Below are positions 16,062 to 23,232 of a stretch of 25,376 nucleotides of DNA, one piece after another. Position numbers and translations under genes: made by a program. Each line of letters starts with the position of its first letter. Within the stretch, counting starts at the first letter, position 1. Below the pieces are notes generated by a model, which was given only the letters and a program-made list of their open reading frames with translations, was not told the DNA's origin and ran no database searches. The DNA lies in IMG/VR virus record IMGVR_UViG_3300023184_000479, positions 1 through 25,376 of that record; one strand, 5' to 3'. This DNA is from a virus.

Positions 16062-17143
16062 TAACAAAATTTGGTAAAAGATTTTTAACTAGCTATATGG
16101 CTGGCATAGTAGATTTTTCTACAAAAGATTTAGCATTGGGAATAGGAAGTACAACACCTAGCTCAGATGGCAATGACACAAAGTTAAATTTTGAATTTTA
16201 TAGACTTCCAGCAACTTTAAGTAGCGTAGATATCAGATCTGCAAATATAACAGGAGCGGCAGGAAGTGGAACAGTTATTACATATACTGCTGATAATAAT
16301 TTTAGCGTAGGTCAAACAATAAAGATAACTGGTATATCTCCATCTCAATATAATATATCAAGTGCAACAGTTGCAACTGCAACAAGTTCTCAATTTACTG
16401 TAAATAATTCAGCAACAGGCACCTATACCTCTGGAGGATATGCATCTTCTTATTCTGTTGTATATAAAGCAACAATTCCTCAAGATGTATCAGGAGTAAT
16501 ATCAGAAGTTGGATTGTATCCAGGATTTAGAAAATCAATCAATAATTATGATAGCAAGTTTATAACATCATTTGATAATAATTTATCGTGGACAGACGGT
16601 GCATATAACCCAGTTGTAGCATATAAGACTGATTCATTTATTCCAAAAATTGGTGACAATATGATTGCGGTTACAACTCCATTAAGCACAACAAAAGAAT
16701 ATACAAATTCAAATGCTACCTATGACCTATCAGGATACAGTGTTAATGATAGCCTTGCAATTGCATATAAAAAAGCAGATGCAAACGTTTCTAAAATAAG
16801 AATTAAGTTTTATAGTTCAGACTCCTCATACTGCTGGATTGATTTTACACCAGAGTCAGGAACTGGGGATAAAATACAATCAGCCACATTAAATAATTTA
16901 TTCTCTAACTTAACATCAACTCCACCAGATTTAACATCAATTATTAAAATTGGAGTAGAGGTAACAGCATCCTCTGGCGGAGCTACAACTGTTTATTTTG
17001 ACGGAATAAGAATTAATGACGAAGATACTTTTGATCCTTACTTTGGGCTTATTAGTAGATCAGTTCTAACTGGAGGGGATATCCTTACAAAGCCTTCTGG
17101 AAGACAAGTAGATATAGAATATAAGCTAGCGTTGGAGTTTTAA
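16058..17143 (+). CDS. Minor tail protein with inserted beta module
   Basis: 361 residues from an ATGA overlap. The ends look like a virion tail protein: MITKFGKRFLTSYMAG and FEFYRLPATLSSVDIR at the front, then YSVVYKATIPQDVSGVISEV with GLYPG, and SRSVLTGGDILTKPSGRQVD at the back. Between residues ~60 and 132 a Thr/Gly-rich block (GTVITYTADNNFSVGQTIKI, then TGISPSQYN and GTYTSGGYAS) interrupts this core; it is a compact beta module that recurs in structural proteins of aquatic phages. The C-terminal half (~195-320) is another jelly-roll-like segment (IRIKFYSSDSSYCWIDFTPE). Likely a tail-tip or fibre-attachment protein; exact function not known. Ends directly at the next ATG. Confidence 0.6.
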   Translation: MITKFGKRFLTSYMAGIVDFSTKDLALGIGSTTPSSDGNDTKLNFEFYRLPATLSSVDIRSANITGAAGSGTVITYTADNNFSVGQTIKITGISPSQYNISSATVATATSSQFTVNNSATGTYTSGGYASSYSVVYKATIPQDVSGVISEVGLYPGFRKSINNYDSKFITSFDNNLSWTDGAYNPVVAYKTDSFIPKIGDNMIAVTTPLSTTKEYTNSNATYDLSGYSVNDSLAIAYKKADANVSKIRIKFYSSDSSYCWIDFTPESGTGDKIQSATLNNLFSNLTSTPPDLTSIIKIGVEVTASSGGATTVYFDGIRINDEDTFDPYFGLISRSVLTGGDILTKPSGRQVDIEYKLALEF

Positions 17144-19279
17144 ATGGCAGATACACCTAATGATTTAGCTACAGTTCCTCAAACAACCCCAGACAAAAAT
17201 TATTTTAATGTATCTGTTAAGGGATTAAAATTAAGTAAGACTTATGCAATTCAATTTCAATGGATTTATACAGATGAAACCAAAGGCGATTGGTCTCCAT
17301 CTTATGTTTTTACAACATCAAATGAGCTAGCTCCCTCCGTTCCGTCTGGATCTGTACCTTCAACTGCAACTGGTAGCATACCAGTAACCCTTGCATCTTT
17401 TCCAGCAAAAGCTAAAAGAGTTGATGTTTATGTAATTGGCGGAATATTTGGTATAGGTAAAATAGCATATTCATTTTCCACAGCTGGAACAGCAACAATT
17501 GCTGCACCAGCAGGATCTTATACTGTTGAAATGAGATCAGTAACTGCAGCTGGAATAACTAGTACAGTTGGAGAAACATTTTCAATTACAATTGCAGATG
17601 TTGGTGAAACAATACAGGCACCAACAAATCCTAATGGATTCTCAATAGATAGAGTACTTAGTGGAATTCAAGTTAACTGGGCAGGCACATACGCAAATGG
17701 AACATTTACTGGATTTGAAGCAATTAAAATATATGTTGGAAACTCTGCAACCTTTACAAATGGAACCTATCGTGAAGCTGGGGTAATGACTGGCAATAAT
17801 GTTAAAAATACAATTACAATACCAGTAGATGGAACATACTTAAGATATGATTTACCAGTTTACATACATGCAGCTGGTGTTAATAAATCTGGGACACTAG
17901 GAACAGTTCAGGTAAATGTAGCAAATAATAGTTTAGGTGCAAGATCTGCAATTGCATCAGATTTATCAGATCAAATTATTACAAATGCTAAATTAGTTGA
18001 TGATGCAGTAACTGCTGCAAAAATTGCAACATCAGCAATTACTACAACCAAAATAGCAGATGACGCAATTACTACACCTAAGCTTGTTGCAAATGCTATT
18101 ACTGCTGATAAAATAGTTTCTTCTGCAATTACTGCAGATAAGATTGCAACTAATGCAATTACAGCAGGCAAAATTCTTGCAGGAACAATTGATGTAACAA
18201 AGTTAGCAGCTGGAACAATATCAGTAAATAATTTAGAAGCTGGTTTGATTACAGCTACATCTTATATTCGTGCTGGAGGATCTACTGGAGCAAGAGTCGA
18301 GTTGTCTAGTTCTAATATTTCTGGTGGTCCATCTGCAGGATTTTATATTTATAACTCAGAAGGAACTGCTATATTAAGTGCTCCCTTAACTGGCGGCCTT
18401 TCAATAACTGGTGGTGGATCATTTACTGGAGACATATCTGGAGCAAGCGGAACATTTTCTGGAAATCTTTCTTCAAGCAATGGGCAGTTTTCTGTAACAA
18501 GCGGCAACCTATCAGCCCTTTCTGGATCAATTGGTGGATGGGTAATCAATAGCCAAGCATTAAAAAATTCAGCTGTGGCATATCCAAACATTATGCTTGA
18601 CCCAAGTGGGGCTAAAATTGAATTAAGAGCAACAGCATCTAATTCTTCTGATACTGGAAACTACATTAAAATGGACACCACTTCTGGATTAAGAATTGGA
18701 ACAACAGGAGCAACGTATACAAATTTTACAGTCGACATGACTGGTAAAATGACAGCAAGGGATTCAACTATTTATGGTAAAATTATTGCTGCAAGCAACG
18801 GAACCTATTCTGGAACGTTAACAATAGATGGCGGATTTATGAATCACAATGCTGGAATGTATATAGAAACAGAAAGTGGATTTACTATATACACCAGAAA
18901 AACTTCTGGTGGAAGCCAGGACACATCTGGATACTTTTTTGTAGCAAATACTGGAGATTCATGGATGGGGTCTGGTGGAACTTACTCTGCATATATAAAT
19001 GGATCACTTAATTCATTAAACTTTTCAATTTTACACACCGATCCAGGTGACGGATATCGAGCAAGAGGTTATAATTTATTGAACCTAGATGCTACTGAGT
19101 TTAGACAAGCAAATATTAATAATCAATATACCGCTTCAAAAACAGTTGTAGTAGATTACTACGGACATTTAAGTAATGGCAGAGCACTTTTTTATGGACC
19201 AAGAGGAACATCTTCTACAATAAATTCAGACCTTGGTGGATCCGCTGCCATAGGAGATTTGTACTTCAGTACATCTTGA
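17144..19279 (+). CDS. Tail fibre with tandem 10-residue repeats
   Basis: 711 residues; ATG follows the previous stop with no gap. Residues 1-155 and 160-275 read as two FN3/Ig-like domains (SKTYAIQFQWIYTDETKGDW; QVNWAGTYANGTFTGFEAIK). Residues 280-369 are nine 10-residue repeats of the form T-x-x-K-[IL]-x-x-x-A-I, a pattern of trimeric coiled/beta-helical fibre shafts. Then a Gly/Ser-rich shaft of short strands (GGGSFTGDISGASGTFSGNL), typical of phage and adhesin stalks, and a beta-rich tip from ~440 (GWVINSQALKNSAVAYPNIM ... YYGHLSNGRALFYGPRG). It should be a trimeric tail fibre contacting the host surface. No intramolecular chaperone motif was recognised at the C-terminus, so folding may depend on a helper. 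Confidence 0.72.
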   Translation: MADTPNDLATVPQTTPDKNYFNVSVKGLKLSKTYAIQFQWIYTDETKGDWSPSYVFTTSNELAPSVPSGSVPSTATGSIPVTLASFPAKAKRVDVYVIGGIFGIGKIAYSFSTAGTATIAAPAGSYTVEMRSVTAAGITSTVGETFSITIADVGETIQAPTNPNGFSIDRVLSGIQVNWAGTYANGTFTGFEAIKIYVGNSATFTNGTYREAGVMTGNNVKNTITIPVDGTYLRYDLPVYIHAAGVNKSGTLGTVQVNVANNSLGARSAIASDLSDQIITNAKLVDDAVTAAKIATSAITTTKIADDAITTPKLVANAITADKIVSSAITADKIATNAITAGKILAGTIDVTKLAAGTISVNNLEAGLITATSYIRAGGSTGARVELSSSNISGGPSAGFYIYNSEGTAILSAPLTGGLSITGGGSFTGDISGASGTFSGNLSSSNGQFSVTSGNLSALSGSIGGWVINSQALKNSAVAYPNIMLDPSGAKIELRATASNSSDTGNYIKMDTTSGLRIGTTGATYTNFTVDMTGKMTARDSTIYGKIIAASNGTYSGTLTIDGGFMNHNAGMYIETESGFTIYTRKTSGGSQDTSGYFFVANTGDSWMGSGGTYSAYINGSLNSLNFSILHTDPGDGYRARGYNLLNLDATEFRQANINNQYTASKTVVVDYYGHLSNGRALFYGPRGTSSTINSDLGGSAAIGDLYFSTS
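17981..18250 (+). repeat. Nine tandem 30-bp (10-codon) repeats in the fibre shaft
   Basis: Units run TNAKLVDDAV, TAAKIATSAI, TTTKIADDAI, TTPKLVANAI, TADKIVSSAI, TADKIATNAI, TAGKILAGTI, DVTKLAAGTI, SVNNLEAGLI, with decay in the last two. At DNA level the units share CTAAA/ACTAAG-like and GCAATTAC cores, so the copy number could change by slippage or recombination. Confidence 0.85.
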
Positions 19280-19283
19280 TAAC

Positions 19284-22121
19284 ATGACAGTGTGGAATAA
19301 AACTGGAAACAGTTCTTGGACAGAAATTAAATCTATATTTAATAAAACAGGTTCTTCATCTTGGACAGAAATTCTTGGTGTTTGGGTTAAAACTGCATCT
19401 AGCACGTGGACAAGAGTATTTACAAGAGTACTAGTTCCAGCTAATACTGTAGAGCCAAGTGTTACTGGAAGTCAATATCTTTATGGTACTTTAACTGGGT
19501 CTTTGGGAACATGGACTTCTCCAAATGGAACAAATAGTTATGCTCGTCAATGGCAAAGGTCAACACCAACAGGCACACCAATTTCTCCAGGCTCGTGGGG
19601 AAATATATCTGGGGCTACATCATCAACATATACAACAGTTGATGCTGATAATGGAAAATATATTAGACTAAATGTTACAGCAACCAATTTAAGCGGATCA
19701 TCAACAGCCGCTTCTTATGAAACTTTAATTACAAAATATTCTCCTGTAGCATTAAGCCTGTATTCTCTTACGGGATCTTCTATAGTGGGAGCAACACTAA
19801 CGGCAACCGAACAGGTAGGGACTTGGAAACAAACAACAACAATATCTGGAGACACATATCCAGATACATTTGAATATGAATGGAGTTACTCAGATGGAAC
19901 TATTAAACAATCCACTGCATTTAATTCAACTAATAGCAATACATATACAATAGTTGCAGGTGATTTAGGTAAAATAATTAGAGTTAGAGTTACTGGAAAA
20001 ACTTCTGCTTATTTAGATGACCCTAATAGAGGATCAGGATATTCAACAACTGGCTATACTTCATCTGGAACTGTTACATCAACTTATTCTTTTAATTTTG
20101 GCAATACTTTATATGTTGGGTCTAATGGATATATAGGATTAGACAGTGGCGGAAGTTTTGCAAGTAGCCCAGGGTCTGGAAGAATTATAAATATATATAG
20201 TGGTGATTTAGTTCAATATAAACTTCAAGAATATTCTGATAGTAGTAATTATTATTTATACTTTAGATCTTATAATTACCAATCGCCATTAGTAAGAGCC
20301 GCAGCAAATGCGGTTGACTACCAAATTAAATTTTATACAGGTCAGCCCTATTGCGATATTTATATAGTAAGAAAAGGTGCTTCAGTTCCCACTCAAACGC
20401 AAGGTCCAGGTTATTACAGTAGCGGATTTACTGGATATGCTGGAATTCCTGGCCCTTATGTATGGTCGGCAGGATCAGTTTTAAGATCATATTTTAATGG
20501 AGCTACTGGCAGCCAGTCGGCGTTTACTTGGACTACAATATCAGATACAGTATGGAAAGATATTACGGCTGCTGATATAGATGATAGCTTTACATCAGTA
20601 GTGACATCTGCAAATCAACAAGCTCCTATATTAACAGCTCCAACAATTACATCTGTAACCCCAGGTCCACAAGGCGGAGCGGTCTCTGTTTATTTTACTG
20701 GTGGATCTGGACCATACTATCAAGCATATTGGACAACTGGAGCTGCTCCAACAACTGCAGTTACACCAGATGCATCTGGCTCTTCAAGTCCATTAACGGA
20801 TAGCACGGGTCCCAATTATACTCAAACAGCTTATATGTATGTAAGATCTGTTGCAGTGCAAAATGATACAGCAGTAGGTCCATCAACCACAGCAAGTGCT
20901 TGGAGTGCTGGAGTATCATTTAATATGACCTCTACCGCTGTTTCACAAAGCACTGCACCATCTGCAACGGCAACAAGTAGTGGCTCTACTACAACAGTTA
21001 AATATGGGGATTCAATTACTTGGTCAGCTGGTACATATACTAATGCTGCATCTATAACATCAGTGCTTTTATATAGCACAAACACGGCATATCTTGCCTC
21101 TACACTGGGAGATACCAGCACTTCTTATAGAACATCAAATCCGTACTCAATAGTTACAAATGATCCAACGGGAACCCCCTACGTATTTGCAGTAAGAGAC
21201 ATAGTGGTTGGAACAAATGGAACTACATATTATTTTTATAGTAATCAAATTACTTCTGCCTTAGCAGACGCAGTAGCATTTTCATATGGTACAGCAACAT
21301 CAACAAATGGAGGTTGGACAGCTTCAGTTAATAGCGGAACTCAGACGGGAGCAACATACTCATATGTTTCAGCAACTGTCGGATCTGGATCAGTAAACTC
21401 ATCTACTGGCGCAGTTACTGCATCTGGTTTATCTTCTGCACAATCTTCTACAATTACAGTTAGCAAATCTGTTTCTGGATATAATAACGCCTCAGCAACA
21501 GCAACAGGTACATCTAACACAGTATCAGTTATACCTACAATTACCATGGGTTCAAACACTGGTGTTGGAACTGGAGGAGCTACTATTAACTGGTCTTCTA
21601 CAAATCAATCATATGCTTATGTAGACGGAACATATGTTGGAAATGTTAATAGTTATACGTTTACTGGTAAAGCATCCAGCACAACTTATTCTGGAACCGT
21701 TACAGTTTATTCTTCAACTGGTAACACAGCTTCAGCTAGCTATAGTTTTACAACTACTACCCCATTTACACCACCATCTTCTGGGGCACCAGCTTTGCAA
21801 TTTTTAAGAACATCTGGTTCATCAAGACTTGATTGGTATTGTGACTACCCTGGAATTTCTGGAAATGGTTCAATAACAGGTATGGATTTTGAAATTAGAA
21901 CAACTGCAGGTGGTGGAACATTATTAGCAAGTGGAACAAGATCTTATCCAGGAGCATTTACATACCCTTATTCCGCTGCTGGAACCATCTGGGCATTTAG
22001 AATGGGTACAGCAAATGGAGATATATCTTATAGTTCATCTGCAAGATATGGAAGAGCCAGAGTTGTAATGCTTGGAACAAATGGAACCACTTATTACGGT
22101 ACTTGGTCATCTTGGATATAA
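19284..22121 (+). CDS. Large multi-domain tail adhesin / receptor-binding candidate
   Basis: 945 residues, Ser/Thr/Gly/Tyr-rich, almost free of cysteine. Residues 3-47 are three 15-residue repeats (pattern [VI][WF]xKT[GA]xSSWT). Two Ig-like modules follow (~50-150 and ~155-262), each ending with the pattern Y-T-x-V-D-A-D-N-G-K-Y-I-R-L-x-V. About 265-375 looks like a nidogen-type domain (FGNTLYVGSNGYIGLDSG; NAVDYQIKFYTGQPYCDIYI). Several more FN3/Ig-like modules run from ~450 to 830 and a Tyr/Ser-rich tip ends the protein. Such mosaics sit at the outer end of phage tails and change quickly between relatives. It lies between the fibre gene and small coiled-coil genes. Surface binding is inferred; the receptor cannot be told from sequence. 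Confidence 0.68.
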   Translation: MTVWNKTGNSSWTEIKSIFNKTGSSSWTEILGVWVKTASSTWTRVFTRVLVPANTVEPSVTGSQYLYGTLTGSLGTWTSPNGTNSYARQWQRSTPTGTPISPGSWGNISGATSSTYTTVDADNGKYIRLNVTATNLSGSSTAASYETLITKYSPVALSLYSLTGSSIVGATLTATEQVGTWKQTTTISGDTYPDTFEYEWSYSDGTIKQSTAFNSTNSNTYTIVAGDLGKIIRVRVTGKTSAYLDDPNRGSGYSTTGYTSSGTVTSTYSFNFGNTLYVGSNGYIGLDSGGSFASSPGSGRIINIYSGDLVQYKLQEYSDSSNYYLYFRSYNYQSPLVRAAANAVDYQIKFYTGQPYCDIYIVRKGASVPTQTQGPGYYSSGFTGYAGIPGPYVWSAGSVLRSYFNGATGSQSAFTWTTISDTVWKDITAADIDDSFTSVVTSANQQAPILTAPTITSVTPGPQGGAVSVYFTGGSGPYYQAYWTTGAAPTTAVTPDASGSSSPLTDSTGPNYTQTAYMYVRSVAVQNDTAVGPSTTASAWSAGVSFNMTSTAVSQSTAPSATATSSGSTTTVKYGDSITWSAGTYTNAASITSVLLYSTNTAYLASTLGDTSTSYRTSNPYSIVTNDPTGTPYVFAVRDIVVGTNGTTYYFYSNQITSALADAVAFSYGTATSTNGGWTASVNSGTQTGATYSYVSATVGSGSVNSSTGAVTASGLSSAQSSTITVSKSVSGYNNASATATGTSNTVSVIPTITMGSNTGVGTGGATINWSSTNQSYAYVDGTYVGNVNSYTFTGKASSTTYSGTVTVYSSTGNTASASYSFTTTTPFTPPSSGAPALQFLRTSGSSRLDWYCDYPGISGNGSITGMDFEIRTTAGGGTLLASGTRSYPGAFTYPYSAAGTIWAFRMGTANGDISYSSSARYGRARVVMLGTNGTTYYGTWSSWI
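19290..19424 (+). repeat. Three 45-bp repeats at the adhesin N-terminus
   Basis: Residues 3-17, 18-32 and 33-47: VWNKTGNSSWTEIKS, IFNKTGSSSWTEILG, VWVKTASSTWTRVFT. Tryptophan, Lys-Thr and Ser-x-W-T keep the same spacing. Probably a virion-attachment segment. Confidence 0.82.
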
Positions 22122-22122
22122 T

Positions 22123-22287
22123 ATGGATATAGAAAAAGAATATAGGTTATATATAATTGAACAAAGGATTAAATCATTAAACGGGAAAAAACAACTAATT
22201 TTAGAGGGAACTCCAATGGATTCCTATACAAAAGAAGACATAGATAGTCAAATTCAAGTATTGACTAATATGCTTAAAATGCTATAA
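22123..22287 (+). CDS. Mini coiled-coil protein 1
   Basis: 54 residues (MDIEKEYRLYIIEQRIKSLN and on) starting at the ATG just after the adhesin stop TAA (22119-22121). An in-frame upstream ATG at 22072 would run through the end of the adhesin gene and is not credible as the start. The sequence is helical, with two amphipathic helices split by a TPMDSYTKED turn, ending in a leucine-rich IQVLTNMLKML. It resembles the next gene in layout: an II-x3-I-x-SL helix, then a second helix with Q-I-x-x-L. Function unknown; a fibre-assembly helper or small virion component fits the position. Confidence 0.62.
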   Translation: MDIEKEYRLYIIEQRIKSLNGKKQLILEGTPMDSYTKEDIDSQIQVLTNMLKML

Positions 22288-22288
22288 T
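22261..22288 (+). promoter_or_regulatory. Promoter for the small coiled-coil genes
   Basis: TTGACT (22261-22266), 16-base spacer, TATAAT (22283-22288) with TGC extended -10. It is embedded in the 3' end of the preceding gene. The start would be near 22295, so the leader would be very short, with AGGAGG (22294-22299) near its 5' end. Confidence 0.7.
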
Positions 22289-22304
22289 ATGAAAGGAGGC
22301 AAAC

Positions 22305-22532
22305 ATGACAATTCAATTAACCAAAGATGAGAAGGCACAGATTATTAATAATCATATTCAAAGCCTGTCTTACACAAAGTATAATCTAGAAATAGATATT
22401 TTGCAGGAAAATGCAAAAGCTGCTCCAGTAGCATCTAGCATTACAGCATTTGAAACGCAAATAGAAGATATACAAGGACAAATTACAGCTCTTAACACAG
22501 AGTTAACAGCAGTTAAAGCACTAGCAGAATAG
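22305..22532 (+). CDS. Mini coiled-coil protein 2
   Basis: 75 residues with AGGAGG five bases before the ATG, the best ribosome site in this part of the window. Two helices: KDEKAQIINNHIQSLSYTK and, after an Ala-rich turn, a regular heptad coil (ITAFETQIEDIQGQITALNT). It shares with the preceding 54-residue protein the order I-I-x3-[RH]-I-x-S-L-x3-K and a final Q-I-x-x-L helix, suggesting a diverged duplicate. No known family recognised. With its own strong promoter and ribosome site it is probably made in quantity. A trimeric or dimeric helper for fibre folding, or a structural cap, would be consistent. Confidence 0.68.
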   Translation: MTIQLTKDEKAQIINNHIQSLSYTKYNLEIDILQENAKAAPVASSITAFETQIEDIQGQITALNTELTAVKALAE

Positions 22533-22541
22533 GTATTAAAA

Positions 22542-22715
22542 ATGGCAGATAAAGCCGAATTAGTTATAACTGCGTTACAGCAACGCATTGGCGAAATTGT
22601 CTCAAATTATGAGACTCAAATTGCTATATTACGTGCTGAACTTACGCAGCAAATGCAAGAAAAAGAAGATAAAGAAAAAGCAATAAAGGATTACGAAGAT
22701 TCTTTACCAGCATAA
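22542..22715 (+). CDS. Mini coiled-coil protein 3
   Basis: 57 residues read directly from the sequence: ATG at 22542, TAA at 22713-22715. Nearly all helix: AELVITALQQRIGEIVSNYE, TQIAILRAELTQQ, then a Lys/Glu-rich tail. A similar Q-R-I-x-x-[IL]-V-x-N-Y-E-T-Q-I-A-x-L-R-A-E-L segment is familiar from small uncharacterised proteins of tailed phages near the tail-fibre genes. Nine bases separate it from the previous gene and 12 from the next, so it is part of the same transcript. The upstream ribosome site is weak. Function unknown. Confidence 0.66.
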   Translation: MADKAELVITALQQRIGEIVSNYETQIAILRAELTQQMQEKEDKEKAIKDYEDSLPA

Positions 22716-22727
22716 GGAGAAAACATA

Positions 22728-23147
22728 ATGGCATTTAATGATGGAGATCCAATTGACGCTGCACAATTAGGCGCACTAGAGACTTCGCTAGCTGAAATTA
22801 AATCTAGAATTCCTCAATTGGGGTCTTCGACAACCAATATCTCTATAGACAATAGCACCATTCAAACAGCAGTTGTCCCTAAGATTTTTGGTGGAAAAAC
22901 AAAATCTATTAAATTAACTGCAGGCGGAACAGTATCTTTTCCAGTTGATTATTCGGCTGCTTCATTTACCGCCGCTCCAACTTCTATTACAGTAACTCCC
23001 GTTAGAGGAACTGGAATGGCAGCCTACGAGGCTTATGTTGTGCAAAGCTCAGTTACAGCCTCGGGAGCAACAGTTAATGTGTATTTACCTTCAGGTAATA
23101 CTGCAATAAATACAGCCTTTTATTTCTTAGCTATACAGCACTCCTAG
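22728..23147 (+). CDS. Small fibre protein with coiled-coil base and beta head
   Basis: 139 residues, TAAGGAG upstream. The N-terminus (MAFNDGDPIDAAQLGALETS, then LAEIKSRI) is the attachment/coiled-coil opening of many small phage fibres. Residues ~50-139 are a single beta domain (SIKLTAGGTVSFPVDYSAAS, PTSITVTPVRGTG, then FYFLAIQHS) with strand spacing and a final F-x-x-L-A-I-x-H reminiscent of H-type lectin-like or head-fibre heads. A second receptor-binding or decoration protein is likely; this is by pattern and not certain. It is the last structural gene before the terminator at 23191. Confidence 0.6.
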   Translation: MAFNDGDPIDAAQLGALETSLAEIKSRIPQLGSSTTNISIDNSTIQTAVVPKIFGGKTKSIKLTAGGTVSFPVDYSAASFTAAPTSITVTPVRGTGMAAYEAYVVQSSVTASGATVNVYLPSGNTAINTAFYFLAIQHS

Positions 23148-23150
23148 GCC

Positions 23151-23178
23151 TTGACAGGCTATACAAATATGCTACAAT
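23151..23178 (+). promoter_or_regulatory. Strong promoter upstream of the phosphoesterase cluster
   Basis: Perfect -35 TTGACA (23151-23156), 16-base spacer ending in TGC, and TACAAT (23173-23178). The start is expected near 23185, which lies before, not after, the terminator hairpin at 23191-23215. Confidence 0.78.
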
Positions 23179-23190
23179 TACTGTAACATC

Positions 23191-23215
23191 AAAGTCACGT
23201 ACCCGTGACTTTTTT
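23191..23215 (+). terminator. Terminator-like hairpin in the phosphoesterase leader
   Basis: AAGTCACG (23192-23199), loop TACC, CGTGACTT (23204-23211), then further Ts to 23215. An extra A-T pair (23191/23212) extends the stem. It can end the fibre transcript and would also attenuate the promoter just upstream, leaving an RNA of about 30 bases. Confidence 0.8.
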
Positions 23216-23232
23216 ACATATTAAGGTAGAAA

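Noticed and set aside
17981-18250. CRISPR-like array
   Set aside because: Units are contiguous 30-bp in-frame repeats without spacers, inside a fibre gene.
22072-22122. ATG at 22072 as the start of the small gene ending at 22287
   Set aside because: It lies inside the adhesin coding sequence in another frame; the ATG at 22123, right after the adhesin stop, is the natural start.
22117-22122. TATAAT at 22117-22122 as a promoter giving a leaderless start at 22123
   Set aside because: The -10 touches the ATG directly, so transcription would begin inside the gene; it overlaps the adhesin stop codon by chance in AT-rich DNA.
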